A DNA stretch of 64,000 bases from Kiritimatiellia bacterium. Lineage in GTDB: Bacteria > Verrucomicrobiota > Kiritimatiellia > JAFGHX01. Numbering within the stretch: the stretch's first letter is position 1; every line of letters begins with the position of its first letter. The translations under genes were made by a program, and so were the position numbers. Shown one piece after another: positions 43,344 through 52,190 of the stretch. The notes beneath the pieces were generated by a model. It did not search any database. It saw nothing but the letters and a program-made list of their open reading frames with translations, and had not been told where the DNA came from. The stretch is taken from assembly GCA_016929905.1 (NCBI GenBank), contig JAFGHX010000462.1:40708-104707 (forward strand), given 5' to 3'.

Positions 43344-43859
43344 ATGGAAGACTTGCGTTTCAGAAAGGTGCTTGAAGAAATCGTCCGGGAAGACCCGCGC
43401 TACCACCTCGACGCCTATCTGTTCGTCCGGGAGGCCCTGGAAGTCACCGTGCGCATGCTGAAAAAGCCGGAGAAAGGGCCGGCTCGAAAGCGGCACGTGA
43501 GCGGGCAGGAACTGCTGGAGGGCATTCGCACCTACGCCTTGGATGAATACGGACCGATGGCCATGACCGTTCTGCGCTCCTGGGGCGTGGGCCGCACGGA
43601 GGATTTCGGCGCGATTGTCTTCAAGATGGTCGAGAAAGGCATACTGGGCAAGACCGAGGAAGACAAGCTTCAGGATTTCGCGAACGGTTACGATTTCGAA
43701 GCGGCGTTCGTCATGCCGTTCCGGCCGGCCGGCACGCGCCCGGCGCTGCGCCGGCCCAAAAGGCCGAAACGCTCCAACAGTGTCGGCAAGAGCCGCCGTG
43801 TCCAGCCCGGCGACACGCTGTACTCGAACACGGAAGGCGACCCCGGCCAACCGCATTGA
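43344..43859 (+). CDS. Minf_1886-like conserved protein (PVC-associated)
   Basis: The 171-residue product has a conserved first ~125 residues (RKVLEEIVREDPRYHLDAY, YLFVREALEVTVRMLKK, HVSGQELLEGIRTYALDEYG, MTVLRSWGVGRTEDFGAIVF) and a basic, proline-rich tail (RPKRPKRSNSVGKSRRVQPG). I recognise it as the Minf_1886-like family, common in Verrucomicrobia and Planctomycetes and of unknown function. It is cytoplasmic, with no membrane segment. The ATG follows a candidate extended -10 promoter. It ends 37 bases before the M16 peptidase gene and may be co-transcribed with it. Confidence 0.75.
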   Translation: MEDLRFRKVLEEIVREDPRYHLDAYLFVREALEVTVRMLKKPEKGPARKRHVSGQELLEGIRTYALDEYGPMAMTVLRSWGVGRTEDFGAIVFKMVEKGILGKTEEDKLQDFANGYDFEAAFVMPFRPAGTRPALRRPKRPKRSNSVGKSRRVQPGDTLYSNTEGDPGQPH

Positions 43860-43896
43860 TCCTGCATCCATGTTGAATCCAGGGAGATCTCACGCC

Positions 43897-46614
43897 ATGC
43901 GCGCCACTGTTCCTGCAACCCGGTTCACGCTGTTTGTGCTGTTGACAGCCGGGCTCTGCCTGGCAGCCCCGCTCGCCCTGAACGCGGCCAGCCTGTTCGG
44001 CTCCGGCCAGGACGCGTCCGAGCAGGCCCTCGCGGCGCTCGAGCGGTCCAATGCGCAACTGCGGCGCTTCGTGCTGGACAACGGCATGGTGTGCCTCGTC
44101 AAGGAAGACCGCACCGCGCCCGTCGTCTCGATCCAGATCTGGGTGGGCATCGGCTCCGCGCAGGAAGACGACTGCCTCGGCGCCGGCCTCTCCCACTATG
44201 TGGAGCACATGATCTTCAAGGGAACCCCTGCCCGCACACCGGGCGCGATCAGCAAGGAGATCAGCGACGCCGGCGGCACCATCAACGCCTACACGGGCCG
44301 GGATCGCACCGTCTTCCTCACCAACCTGCCTAGCGAAAGCTGGGAAACCGGCCTGTTGGTGCTGGCCGATGCCACGCTCAATGCGTCGTTCCCCGAAGAA
44401 GAATGGAAGCGCGAGAAGCAGGTCATTCTGCGCGAATTCGCGATGGGAAACGACGACCCGGACCGCGTTCTGAGCAAGCTGCTGTGGCGAACCGCCTACC
44501 GCATCCACCCCTACAGGGTGCCCATCATCGGGTACGAAGACGTGTTCACCACCATGACACGCGAAAACCTTGTCCGGTTCTTCCGCCGCCATTACACCCC
44601 GGACAACATGCTGGCAGTCGTTGTCGGCGACATCGACGCCGACCAGATCGAGTACGCCCTGCGTGAGGTGTTCGGCAAAGTGCCCCGGGGTATGCGGGCC
44701 CCGGTCGTGCTGCCGGCGGAACCCCCGCAACTGGCCGAACGGTTCGCCCGGGAAAGCGGCGCCTATAACGTCTCGCGCCTGCACCTGGCCTACCACACCA
44801 CCGCGCTCAGCGATCCGGACACCCCTGCACTCGACGTGCTCGCGGCCGTCGCCGGACAGGGCAGAAGCTCTCAGCTCGTGCAGCGCATCAAGGAAGAGAA
44901 GAAACTGGCGCACGCGATAGGCGCATGGTCGATGACGCCGAAGGAACCCGGGCTGTTCGTGATCAGCGCGACCTACGACCCGGAAAAGGAAGAAGCCCTC
45001 CTGGCCGCGGTCCGCGCGGAAGTCGAGAGCTGGTCCGGCAAGGGCTTCGCCCAGTCGGAAATCGAGAAGGCCCGGCGCACCGTATTGACCGGGGAATTGG
45101 CCCAGCTCGAGACTATGCATGGGCAGGCCGACAGCTATGCCGCCGGCGAGTTCTACGCGGGTGACCCCAGGTTCGCCGAGGCCTATGTCCGCGCGCTCCA
45201 CGCCGTCACACCCGATTCGTTGCGCGCCGTCGCCCAGAAGTACCTCCGCCCGGAAAACCGGACCCTCGTCATCCTCTCCCCCCAAGCGCTTGCGCCCCCA
45301 GCCGAAATCCCGGCCGCCGTCGTCCTCACCTCGGACACCCGTAAGACGACGCTCCCCAACGGCATCCGCCTGCTCGTGCGTGAAGACCACAAGCTGCCCT
45401 TCGTCAGCCTCTGCGCCGTGCTCGGCGGCGGCTTGCTCTCCGAAAATGCGCACAACAACGGGATCACCCAGCTCATGGCCTCCCTGCTCACGCGCGGTAC
45501 GCAGCGCCGCTCGGCGCTCGAGATCGCGCAGACCACCGAATCGCTCGGCGGCTCGCTCTCCCCCTTCTCCGGGCGAAACAGCTTCGGCCTGCAAGCCAAG
45601 TGCCTGTCTGCCGACCTCAACACCTTCATGGACTTGCTCGCCGACTGCCTCGCCTCGCCCACGTTCCCCGCGGCCGAGGTGCAGAAGCAGAGGCAGGTGC
45701 AGATCGCCGAGATCAAGGCGCAGCGCGAACGCCCCTTCTTCCTGGCCGAAGAGGCGTTGAAACGCGCCCTCTTTCCCGGCCATCCCTACCGGTGGAACGT
45801 CGCCGGCAGTGAGGAAACCGCCGGCACGCTCCAGCCGCGCGACATGCTCGAACACTACCGGAAGCTTGTTGCCGGGCCCAACATGATCCTCGCCGTGTTC
45901 GGCGACGTTGCCCCGCTGAAGGCCGAAAAGATGGCCGAAAAGTACTTCGGCGCCCTGCCGCGCGGGGAGAGCACCCCCGCCGCATTCGCATGGCTGCAGC
46001 CCCAAGCGGCGCGCAAACCAACGGGCGTGCGGGAACTGCCGGCCCGCAAAGAGACGACGGTGCCGAAGGAGCAGGCGATCCTCCTGGCCGCATACCCGGC
46101 CTGCGCCATCACCGATCCGCTCTGCGACGCCACCCAACTGCTTGAACGAAGCTTGAGCGGGCTCTCATCGGACCTCGCCGTGAAGGTGCGCGAAAAGGAG
46201 GGGCTCGTCTATTATATCGGCGCGTTCCAGCTCCTCGGCGTGGATCCCGGCATGTTCGGCGTCTACGCTGGAACAACCCGCGAAGGACTGGCCCAGGTGG
46301 AGACGCTGGTCAACCAGGAATTCAAACGACTGGCCGCCGAAGGCCTGCGACAGGAAGAGCTCGACCGCGCCAAGAAACAAATCATGTCCGAACACAAGAT
46401 GAAGCTCCAGTCCAATCAGGATACCGCCCTCGAATGCGCACTCAACGAGCTCTACGGGTTGGGCTATCAGCACACGTTCACCCTGGCGGAACGGATCTCG
46501 GCTCTGAAACCGGATGATGTGCGGGCGGCGGCGGCGGCCATGCTCAACCCGCAGCGACAGGCTGTGTCCATCGTCATGCCCCAGCAGCCGCCGGCGGACC
46601 CGGCCGCGCCCTGA
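43897..46614 (+). CDS. Double-domain M16 family metalloprotease (secreted)
   Basis: The 905-residue product has a signal peptide (TLFVLLTAGLCLAAPLALNA), a first M16 module with the inverted zinc motif HYVEH (His100, Glu103, His104) and the later EEWKREKQVILREFAM that supplies the third ligand, and a second M16 module from about residue 485 that lacks HxxEH (NNGITQLMASLLTRG) but keeps the fold (RERPFFLAEEALKRALFPGH). This active/inactive pairing in one chain resembles other processing peptidases. It probably acts in the periplasm on peptides. AGGGAG lies 10 bases before the ATG; an ATG at 43870 is an alternative start. Confidence 0.9.
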   Translation: MRATVPATRFTLFVLLTAGLCLAAPLALNAASLFGSGQDASEQALAALERSNAQLRRFVLDNGMVCLVKEDRTAPVVSIQIWVGIGSAQEDDCLGAGLSHYVEHMIFKGTPARTPGAISKEISDAGGTINAYTGRDRTVFLTNLPSESWETGLLVLADATLNASFPEEEWKREKQVILREFAMGNDDPDRVLSKLLWRTAYRIHPYRVPIIGYEDVFTTMTRENLVRFFRRHYTPDNMLAVVVGDIDADQIEYALREVFGKVPRGMRAPVVLPAEPPQLAERFARESGAYNVSRLHLAYHTTALSDPDTPALDVLAAVAGQGRSSQLVQRIKEEKKLAHAIGAWSMTPKEPGLFVISATYDPEKEEALLAAVRAEVESWSGKGFAQSEIEKARRTVLTGELAQLETMHGQADSYAAGEFYAGDPRFAEAYVRALHAVTPDSLRAVAQKYLRPENRTLVILSPQALAPPAEIPAAVVLTSDTRKTTLPNGIRLLVREDHKLPFVSLCAVLGGGLLSENAHNNGITQLMASLLTRGTQRRSALEIAQTTESLGGSLSPFSGRNSFGLQAKCLSADLNTFMDLLADCLASPTFPAAEVQKQRQVQIAEIKAQRERPFFLAEEALKRALFPGHPYRWNVAGSEETAGTLQPRDMLEHYRKLVAGPNMILAVFGDVAPLKAEKMAEKYFGALPRGESTPAAFAWLQPQAARKPTGVRELPARKETTVPKEQAILLAAYPACAITDPLCDATQLLERSLSGLSSDLAVKVREKEGLVYYIGAFQLLGVDPGMFGVYAGTTREGLAQVETLVNQEFKRLAAEGLRQEELDRAKKQIMSEHKMKLQSNQDTALECALNELYGLGYQHTFTLAERISALKPDDVRAAAAAMLNPQRQAVSIVMPQQPPADPAAP

Positions 46615-46661
46615 GCGCCGCCCATTCAGGCCGACCGGAAGAACGGAAATCGCCTTTAACG

Positions 46662-46679
46662 CCGGCGTCCCTACGCCGG
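46662..46679 (+). terminator. Short hairpin after the M16 peptidase
   Basis: CCGGCGT and ACGCCGG form a 7-bp stem with loop CCCT (46662-46679), 48 bases after the M16 stop. There is no T tract, so termination is uncertain. Confidence 0.35.
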
Positions 46680-46736
46680 AGAGCCTGTCGTGGAGTTCAT
46701 CGCAACTAGTGTGTTAGCGCGGAGGAGGTAAAAGCC

Positions 46737-47189
46737 ATGCCCGATGCCGACAGAGAGAAAGCCGACCACAGGACGGAAATGAAACACAAGGTGCTGTTCG
46801 CCAACCTCGTCGTGATGCTGGCGAGCTCAGTCATGCAGCACCTGGGCAAGATCGTGAATCCGATGACAGGCAAAACGGAACACGATTTGAGGGCCGCGGA
46901 AGCCACGATCGACATGCTCGAGATGCTCGAGGCCAAGACCAAGGGGAACCTGGACGACGAAGAGAAGAAACTGCTTGCCGATACCCTCTCGACCGTTCGC
47001 ATCAACTACGTGGAAACCGCGAAAGACGCCCAGAAATCCGAAGAGCCGGAAGAAGAGACGGCGGCCGGCAGCCAGGCGGAAGGCGCGAACGAGAGATCCA
47101 CCGGGCAACAGGACGCCTCCGGTGGCGCACCCGGTACGGACAAACCGAAAGAGCCCAAGGACCCGAAATACCACAAATCCTACGGCTGA
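46737..47189 (+). CDS. DUF1844 family protein
   Basis: The 150-residue product carries the DUF1844 core at residues 14-95: KVLFANLVVMLASSVMQHLG, HDLRAAEATIDMLEMLEAKT, KGNLDDEEKKLLADTLSTVR and INYVETAK. The C-terminal 55 residues are low-complexity, rich in Glu, Lys, Gly and Pro. The function of DUF1844 is unknown; it is widespread in Planctomycetes, Verrucomicrobia and Proteobacteria. GGAGGAGG eight bases upstream fixes the start. It is convergent with the next gene, 25 bases apart. Confidence 0.85.
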   Translation: MPDADREKADHRTEMKHKVLFANLVVMLASSVMQHLGKIVNPMTGKTEHDLRAAEATIDMLEMLEAKTKGNLDDEEKKLLADTLSTVRINYVETAKDAQKSEEPEEETAAGSQAEGANERSTGQQDASGGAPGTDKPKEPKDPKYHKSYG

Positions 47190-47214
47190 TCGCTCCCGCG
47201 CAGCACGGGGAAAT

Positions 47215-47919
47215 TCAGACGTCCAGCAGCAGAACGCTGGGCCGGCAGGTCCATCGCCGACGGGCCCTCAGGCTTTGAAGCTTCCCCTCACACAAAGCTC
47301 GGACTTCCCCGGAAAGCTTGGCGACGTTTCGGCCGCCCCGCCCAGCGCCGAACAGGGCCGCAATGCGCGGTTTGACGTTGCGCAGCCCCAGCACACCCTT
47401 CCCGGCCGATGTGTCCCAAATCCCCGCAATCTGGTCCACCACCATGGCAATTCCCTGAAAAAACGCCATCTCCAGACAGCCCTCGGGCTCGAAGGTGATC
47501 CTGTTCAAATCCAGCACCCAGACGGTCCTGTCGCCTACCGCCTGCCACGCCGCGGGCCGGGTCAGCCGGCTCGAAAAAAGAAACCAGGAACCCGGCACGA
47601 CGGCACCACAGGCGAGCAGCGCCCGTATGGACGACGGCAGCCGCAACTCCTCGCCCACAACGTCCACAAACTGCCGTGCCGCCCCGCGGTTCCCCAACGA
47701 AAACAAGGCACGGCTGATCAGGACAAGAAGGTAATCAGAAGAAACCGAGGAAAAACCGCCTTCTTTCTGAAGAAAGAAGGCTACGCCGCGCGCCAGCTCC
47801 TCCACGTCTTCCGCGGAAACGGACATGCCCGTCTCCACAACGGCAGTCACTTCCGACACAATATGACTGACTACCGCCTCTATGTCAGATTCCGACGTGT
47901 GGTGAAGATTCCAGATCAT
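47215..47919 (-). CDS. Unrecognised protein downstream of the NrdR-type zinc ribbon
   Basis: The 234-residue product is mostly helical in look, with no signal peptide: SDIEAVVSHIVSEVTAVVET and SAEDVEELARGVAFFLQKEG, SDYLLVLISRALFSLGNRGA, then VPGSWFLFSSRLTRPAAWQA, FEPEGCLEMAFFQGIAMVVD and a basic tail. I do not recognise the family. Residues 10-75 have a faint similarity to the second half of an ATP-cone, which would make sense beside a NrdR zinc ribbon, but I would not rely on it. The ATG at 47919 is chosen; the frame is open further upstream and overlaps the zinc-ribbon gene in another frame. AGG directly abuts the ATG. Confidence 0.55.
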   Translation of the reverse strand: MIWNLHHTSESDIEAVVSHIVSEVTAVVETGMSVSAEDVEELARGVAFFLQKEGGFSSVSSDYLLVLISRALFSLGNRGAARQFVDVVGEELRLPSSIRALLACGAVVPGSWFLFSSRLTRPAAWQAVGDRTVWVLDLNRITFEPEGCLEMAFFQGIAMVVDQIAGIWDTSAGKGVLGLRNVKPRIAALFGAGRGGRNVAKLSGEVRALCEGKLQSLRARRRWTCRPSVLLLDV

Positions 47920-47957
47920 CCTCGTACAAATGGCGCTCCTGGGTCGGCTGTCGCCTC

Positions 47958-48140
47958 TCAGATGACTGTGCTGCGCCGCCTTCTCGCCGCACGGGTCCCG
48001 GCCCTCGCGATCCGCTCGTACGTGGTGAACCTGAACTGACAGCCCCGACACACACGGCGACGCCGTATCGTGGTGCCGTTCTTTGCCGGCCGGCTGTCAA
48101 TGACTTTGTCGTCTAGGTGTCCGCATTGTGGGCAGCGCAT
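47958..48140 (-). CDS. Stand-alone NrdR-type zinc-ribbon protein (no ATP-cone)
   Basis: The 60-residue product is an almost perfect NrdR N-terminal domain: MRCPQCGHLDDKVIDSRPAK, then TTIRRRRVCRGCQFRFTTYE, with Cys3, Cys6, Cys31 and Cys34 exactly where NrdR binds zinc. Full NrdR proteins are about 150 residues, with an ATP-cone after the ribbon; here the frame ends 16 residues after TYERI. An ideal AAAGGAGG lies six bases before the ATG. Full NrdR represses ribonucleotide reductase operons. This could be a shortened functional repressor, one half of a split NrdR, or a frameshifted gene. Confidence 0.75.
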   Translation of the reverse strand: MRCPQCGHLDDKVIDSRPAKNGTTIRRRRVCRGCQFRFTTYERIARAGTRAARRRRSTVI

Positions 48141-48179
48141 CACACGCCTCCTTTCACCACAAGAAGACCACGATGCGGC

Positions 48180-48208
48180 ATGCTACATCCAATATGTTGT
48201 ATTGTCAA
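48180..48208 (-). promoter_or_regulatory. Promoter of the zinc-ribbon gene with NrdR-box-like palindrome
   Basis: On the minus strand, TTGACA (48203-48208) and TAGCAT (48180-48185) are 17 bases apart. Within the spacer, CAACATATTG (48190-48199) fits every strongly conserved position of the known NrdR box core (CwAtATaTwG). A NrdR box between -35 and -10 would repress by blocking polymerase; autoregulation is plausible. The match is by eye, to a short motif. Confidence 0.6.
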
Positions 48209-48337
48209 GCCCTAGATTTACGATTTCACCTATACTCTATACGGCATAGTTGAAGAGCCGTCCTCGGCTTGCCGTAGCCTGAAAGGCGAAGGCGGAAGAG
48301 CGGAAAGCGGCCGGTGCGCCGCTTCTGCTTTGCGGCT

Positions 48338-51175
48338 TCAGGCCAGCACGTGGGCCAGGAACGTGCCGGTGTGGGACTTGCTGTTTCGCGCGACACGCTC
48401 GGGGCTGCCCGCTGCCACCACGCGGCCGCCTTCTTCCCCCCCCTCGGGGCCAAGGTCGATGATCCAATCGGCGCTCTTGATCACATCGAGATTGTGCTCG
48501 ATCACCACCACGGTGTTGCCGGCCTCCCGCAACGAGGCCAGAACCTGAAGAAGCCTGTGGATATCGGCAAAGTGCAGCCCGGTCGTCGGCTCGTCCAGCA
48601 GGTAAAGCGTGGAACCCGTCGCCTTCTTGCCCAGTTCGGAGGAAAGCTTGACGCGCTGCGCCTCGCCTCCAGACAAGGTCGTGGCCGGTTGCCCGAGCTG
48701 CAGGTAACCGAGCCCGACGTCGGACAGCGTCCTCAACTTGCGGCCTACGGCGGGCACATTGCGGAAGAACTCGAGCGCCTCGTCCACCGTCATGTTCAGC
48801 ACATCGGTAATGTTCTTCCCGTTGTACCGTACGTCCAGGGTCTCGCGATTGAAACGCCGCCCGCCACACTTCTCGCACGTGACATACACGTCCGGCAGGA
48901 AGTGCATTTCAATCCGGAGGATGCCGTCCCCCTTGCACACCTCGCAGCGGCCGCCCTTGACGTTGAAGCTGTACCGGCCCGGCCCGTATCCCCGCACCTT
49001 GGAGAGGGGCAGTCCCGAGAACAGCTTGCGAATATCCGAGAAGACGCCGGTGTAGGTAGCCGGATTGCTCCTGGGTGTGCGGCCGATCGGGGCCTGGTCA
49101 ATCACGACAACCTTGTCGATCTGATCGGCCCCCAGTATGTTGCGGTGTTTGCCCGGCCGGTCCTTCGAACCGTAGAACCGGCGGAAGAGAGCGCGCCGGA
49201 GTATGTCGTCGACCAGCGTGCTCTTCCCGCTGCCGGACACGCCCGTCACGCAAACGAACAGGCCGAGCGGGATCTTGACGTTGATGTTCTTCAGGTTGTT
49301 CTCGCAGGCGCCCACGATCTCCAGGTAGCCCCCGGTCGGCTTGCCCCGTCTGCGCGGAACCTCGATCTCCACCTGCCTGTTCAGGTAGCGGGCGGTCAGA
49401 GAACGCGAGTTCTGCAGCACCCCCGCCAGGTCTCCTTCGGCCATCACTTCGCCGCCATGGCGGCCCGCGCCCGGCCCCAAGTCGATGATGTGGTCGGCAC
49501 TGCGAATCGTCTCTTCATCATGCTCGACCACCACCACCGTGTTGCCGTTGTCGCGCAGTTCCTTCAGCGTCTCGATCAGGCGCTTGTTGTCCCGGTGATG
49601 CAACCCGATACTCGGCTCGTCCAGGACATACAGGACTCCCACCAACCCCGCCCCAATCTGCGTCGCCAGCCGGATGCGCTGGGCCTCCCCGCCCGAAAGC
49701 GTCCCGCTCTCGCGGTCCAGCGTGAGATAATCCAACCCGACGTTCACCATGAAACGGAGCCGCTGCGTGATCTCCTTGAGCACCTCGTGCACAATCACTC
49801 GTTCCTGCTCCGTCAGACGCAGGCCTTCAAAGAACACGAGCGCGTCGCGAATCGAAAGCCCGCAGATGTCGACGATGGACTTGGCGCCCACCGTGCAGGC
49901 CAGCGATTCCGGCCGGAGCCGGGCACCCCTGCAGTCCGGACACGGCTGGCGGCTCATGTAGTTGCGCAGCCGCTGCCGGGTGTAGTCGCTGTCCGTCGAT
50001 TCGTAGCGACGCGTCAGGTTCGGAATGACGCCCTCGAACGGCTTCTGGTAGCGGTGGTAGGCGCCGCTGCGCCAGAACCCGAATTCGACCTCCTCCGCGC
50101 CGGAACCGTAGAACAGCATCTTCTGCGTCTGTTCGGGCAGGTCCTGGAAAGGCGTGCCGAGGCTGAAGGCGTAGTGCCGGGCGAGCGAACGAAGCAGCCC
50201 CTTGTAGTAGAGGACCAGCCGCCTGCCGCCGCGCCGCCAGGCCTGAATCGCGCCGTCGTCCAGCGACGCTTCCCGATTCGGCACGATCAGCCCTTCGTCA
50301 AAGACCAGTTTCGTGCCCAGCCCGGCGCAGGTGGCACAGGCGCCGTAGGGACTGTTGAAGGAAAAATGGCGCGGCGAGAGGGTCTCGAAACTGATGCCAC
50401 AGTCCGGGCAGGCGTTCTTCTCCGAGTAGAGGGCCTCGTCCCAAACGCCGTCGTCCCCCTGGCGCAGCACGATCAGCGAACCCTCCCCCAGCCGCAACGC
50501 CAATTCAACGGAATCGGTCAGCCGCGGCCGGATCTTGTTGGTGACGATGAGCCGGTCGACCACCACGTCGATCGAATGCTTCTTCCGCGGCTCCAGCGAA
50601 GGCACATCCTCCAGCTCGTACACCTCGCCGTCCACCCGCAGCCGCACGAACCCCTGTTTCCGCGCGCGGTCAAGCACCTCCTCGTGCTGGCCCTTGCGCC
50701 CGCGCACCAGCGGCGCCAGCAGCCACAGCTTGGTGCGCACCGGCAGCTCCAGAAGCTTGTCCACGATCTGCTCGGCGCTCTGCCGGGTGATCGCACGGCC
50801 GCATGTCGGACAATGGGGCTGGCCGACACTGGAGAACAACAGACGCAGGTAATCGTGTATCTCGGTGGTCGTCGCGACGGTGGAACGCGGATTCGAGCCC
50901 GCCGTGCGCTGTTCGATCGAAATCGAGGGCGACAGCCCCTCGATGTAGTCCACGTCCGGCTTCTGCATCTGCTCCAGAAACTGGCGCGCGTAGGCCGACA
51001 GGCTCTCGACGTAGCGGCGCTGCCCCTCGGCATACAGGGTGTCGAACGCCAACGACGATTTCCCCGAGCCGCTCAGCCCCGTGATGACGGTCAGCCGGTT
51101 GCGCGGGATCCGGACGGTGATGTTCCGCAGGTTGTGCTCCCGCGCCCCCGCGACGACAATCGCGTCTTTGTTCAT
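48338..51175 (-). CDS. uvrA: Excinuclease ABC subunit A (UvrA)
   Basis: UvrA recognises bulky DNA lesions and loads UvrB in nucleotide excision repair. The 945-residue product has two ABC ATPase modules: Walker A GLSGSGKSSLAFDTLY and GVSGSGKSTLVDDILRR, two signature LSGGEAQR motifs (TLSGGEAQRIRLA; TTLSGGEAQRVKLS), and the zinc modules (CPDCGISF ... CATCAG; CEVCKGDG ... CEKCGG). Length is standard. A clear extended -10 promoter lies upstream. No LexA-type box was noticed in the upstream region. Confidence 0.98.
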   Translation of the reverse strand: MNKDAIVVAGAREHNLRNITVRIPRNRLTVITGLSGSGKSSLAFDTLYAEGQRRYVESLSAYARQFLEQMQKPDVDYIEGLSPSISIEQRTAGSNPRSTVATTTEIHDYLRLLFSSVGQPHCPTCGRAITRQSAEQIVDKLLELPVRTKLWLLAPLVRGRKGQHEEVLDRARKQGFVRLRVDGEVYELEDVPSLEPRKKHSIDVVVDRLIVTNKIRPRLTDSVELALRLGEGSLIVLRQGDDGVWDEALYSEKNACPDCGISFETLSPRHFSFNSPYGACATCAGLGTKLVFDEGLIVPNREASLDDGAIQAWRRGGRRLVLYYKGLLRSLARHYAFSLGTPFQDLPEQTQKMLFYGSGAEEVEFGFWRSGAYHRYQKPFEGVIPNLTRRYESTDSDYTRQRLRNYMSRQPCPDCRGARLRPESLACTVGAKSIVDICGLSIRDALVFFEGLRLTEQERVIVHEVLKEITQRLRFMVNVGLDYLTLDRESGTLSGGEAQRIRLATQIGAGLVGVLYVLDEPSIGLHHRDNKRLIETLKELRDNGNTVVVVEHDEETIRSADHIIDLGPGAGRHGGEVMAEGDLAGVLQNSRSLTARYLNRQVEIEVPRRRGKPTGGYLEIVGACENNLKNINVKIPLGLFVCVTGVSGSGKSTLVDDILRRALFRRFYGSKDRPGKHRNILGADQIDKVVVIDQAPIGRTPRSNPATYTGVFSDIRKLFSGLPLSKVRGYGPGRYSFNVKGGRCEVCKGDGILRIEMHFLPDVYVTCEKCGGRRFNRETLDVRYNGKNITDVLNMTVDEALEFFRNVPAVGRKLRTLSDVGLGYLQLGQPATTLSGGEAQRVKLSSELGKKATGSTLYLLDEPTTGLHFADIHRLLQVLASLREAGNTVVVIEHNLDVIKSADWIIDLGPEGGEEGGRVVAAGSPERVARNSKSHTGTFLAHVLA

Positions 51176-51253
51176 CGCAACCCGACCTCTGTCCGCACCC
51201 GCGTCTGCTACCCGTGTCCCGCGCCGGTTCGACGCAATACGCCGAATCTATCC

Positions 51254-51281
51254 ATGTTAGCACAGGCCGGAAACGAGTCAA
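51254..51281 (-). promoter_or_regulatory. uvrA promoter
   Basis: On the minus strand, TTGACT (51276-51281) is followed after 16 bases by TAACAT (51254-51259), itself preceded by TGC in the extended -10 position. It lies 79 bases before the uvrA start. No SOS box was seen within it. Confidence 0.6.
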
Positions 51282-51360
51282 CAAAACGCTTGCGATTTCG
51301 GCACGCGCGCCGGAATATAGCCCGCATCCGTCACCGTGCTTTCAACCGGAGGGTCCCGTC

Positions 51361-52173
51361 ATGCAAAGATCGCCAGTTCCGTTCGCCCGCTTTCTCACGC
51401 CAGGCGCGCTGATCGCACTCCTCAGCCTCGGCGCCTGCGGCAACGCGACACGCCGGAACGAACCGGGCGAGGAACACCCGAACACCATGGCCGTGCTGTG
51501 GACGAAGACGGCGGCCGAAACACGCGCGCTCCGGTACCAGGCGTTCAATCTGGCCCGCTTGCGCCTGGATATCGAACTGCGACGGCGGCGCTCGCGCAAG
51601 CCGGCGATTGTCGTGGACATCGACGAAACGATCGTGAACACCGCCTCGTTCCAGGCCGGCCTGATCGCCGAAAACCGGCGTTTCCCGGAAGGCTGGAAGG
51701 AATGGATCGGCTCGGGCCGCTCGGAGGCGGTCCCGGGCGCCGTGGTCTTCCTGAACTATGCCGCCTCGCGCGGCGTAGACCTCTTCTACGTGACCAACCG
51801 GCACATCAGCATGAAGGACGATACGCTCAAGGAACTGAACCGGCTCGGCTGCCCGCAGGCTGAGGATTCGCACCTGGCCTGCAAGCTCGACGATTCCAGC
51901 AAGGAGAGCCGACGCCAGGCCGTGACGGCCACGCACGACCTCGTCCTGCTGATCGGCGACGACCTGAACGACTTCTCGGACCTGTTCCGGGGCCAGTCGC
52001 TGGAGAACCGGGCCAAAGCGGCCGACCTGCTGAAAGACCAGTGGGGCAACCGCTTCATCGTGCTGCCGAACCCGATGTACGGGGACTGGGAATCGGCGCT
52101 GTATGCGCACAACCGCGCGCTGAGCGCCGAACAACTTCACGCCAGACGCGCGGAAGCACTCACACAGCCGTGA
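51361..52173 (+). CDS. e(P4)-type acid phosphatase / 5'-nucleotidase lipoprotein (HAD family)
   Basis: The 270-residue product has a lipoprotein signal peptide (ALIALLSLGACGNAT, with LGAC as lipobox and Cys as the likely acylated residue) and the class C acid phosphatase/HAD IIIB core: VVDIDETIVNTASFQAG with the catalytic DxDxT, DLFYVTNRHISM as motif II, and LLIGDDLNDFSDLF as motif IV. Haemophilus e(P4) dephosphorylates nucleotides outside the inner membrane; a similar role is likely. GGAGGG eight bases upstream supports the ATG. It is divergent from uvrA. Confidence 0.87.
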   Translation: MQRSPVPFARFLTPGALIALLSLGACGNATRRNEPGEEHPNTMAVLWTKTAAETRALRYQAFNLARLRLDIELRRRRSRKPAIVVDIDETIVNTASFQAGLIAENRRFPEGWKEWIGSGRSEAVPGAVVFLNYAASRGVDLFYVTNRHISMKDDTLKELNRLGCPQAEDSHLACKLDDSSKESRRQAVTATHDLVLLIGDDLNDFSDLFRGQSLENRAKAADLLKDQWGNRFIVLPNPMYGDWESALYAHNRALSAEQLHARRAEALTQP

Positions 52174-52190
52174 GCCCGCCGGTCCCCCGT

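Noticed and set aside
43711..46137. Minus-strand open frame opposite the M16 peptidase
   Set aside because: Antisense shadow; the plus-strand gene has signal peptide and HxxEH motif.
51176..51360. LexA/SOS box upstream of uvrA
   Set aside because: Neither the E. coli nor the Bacillus type consensus palindrome is visible around the promoter.
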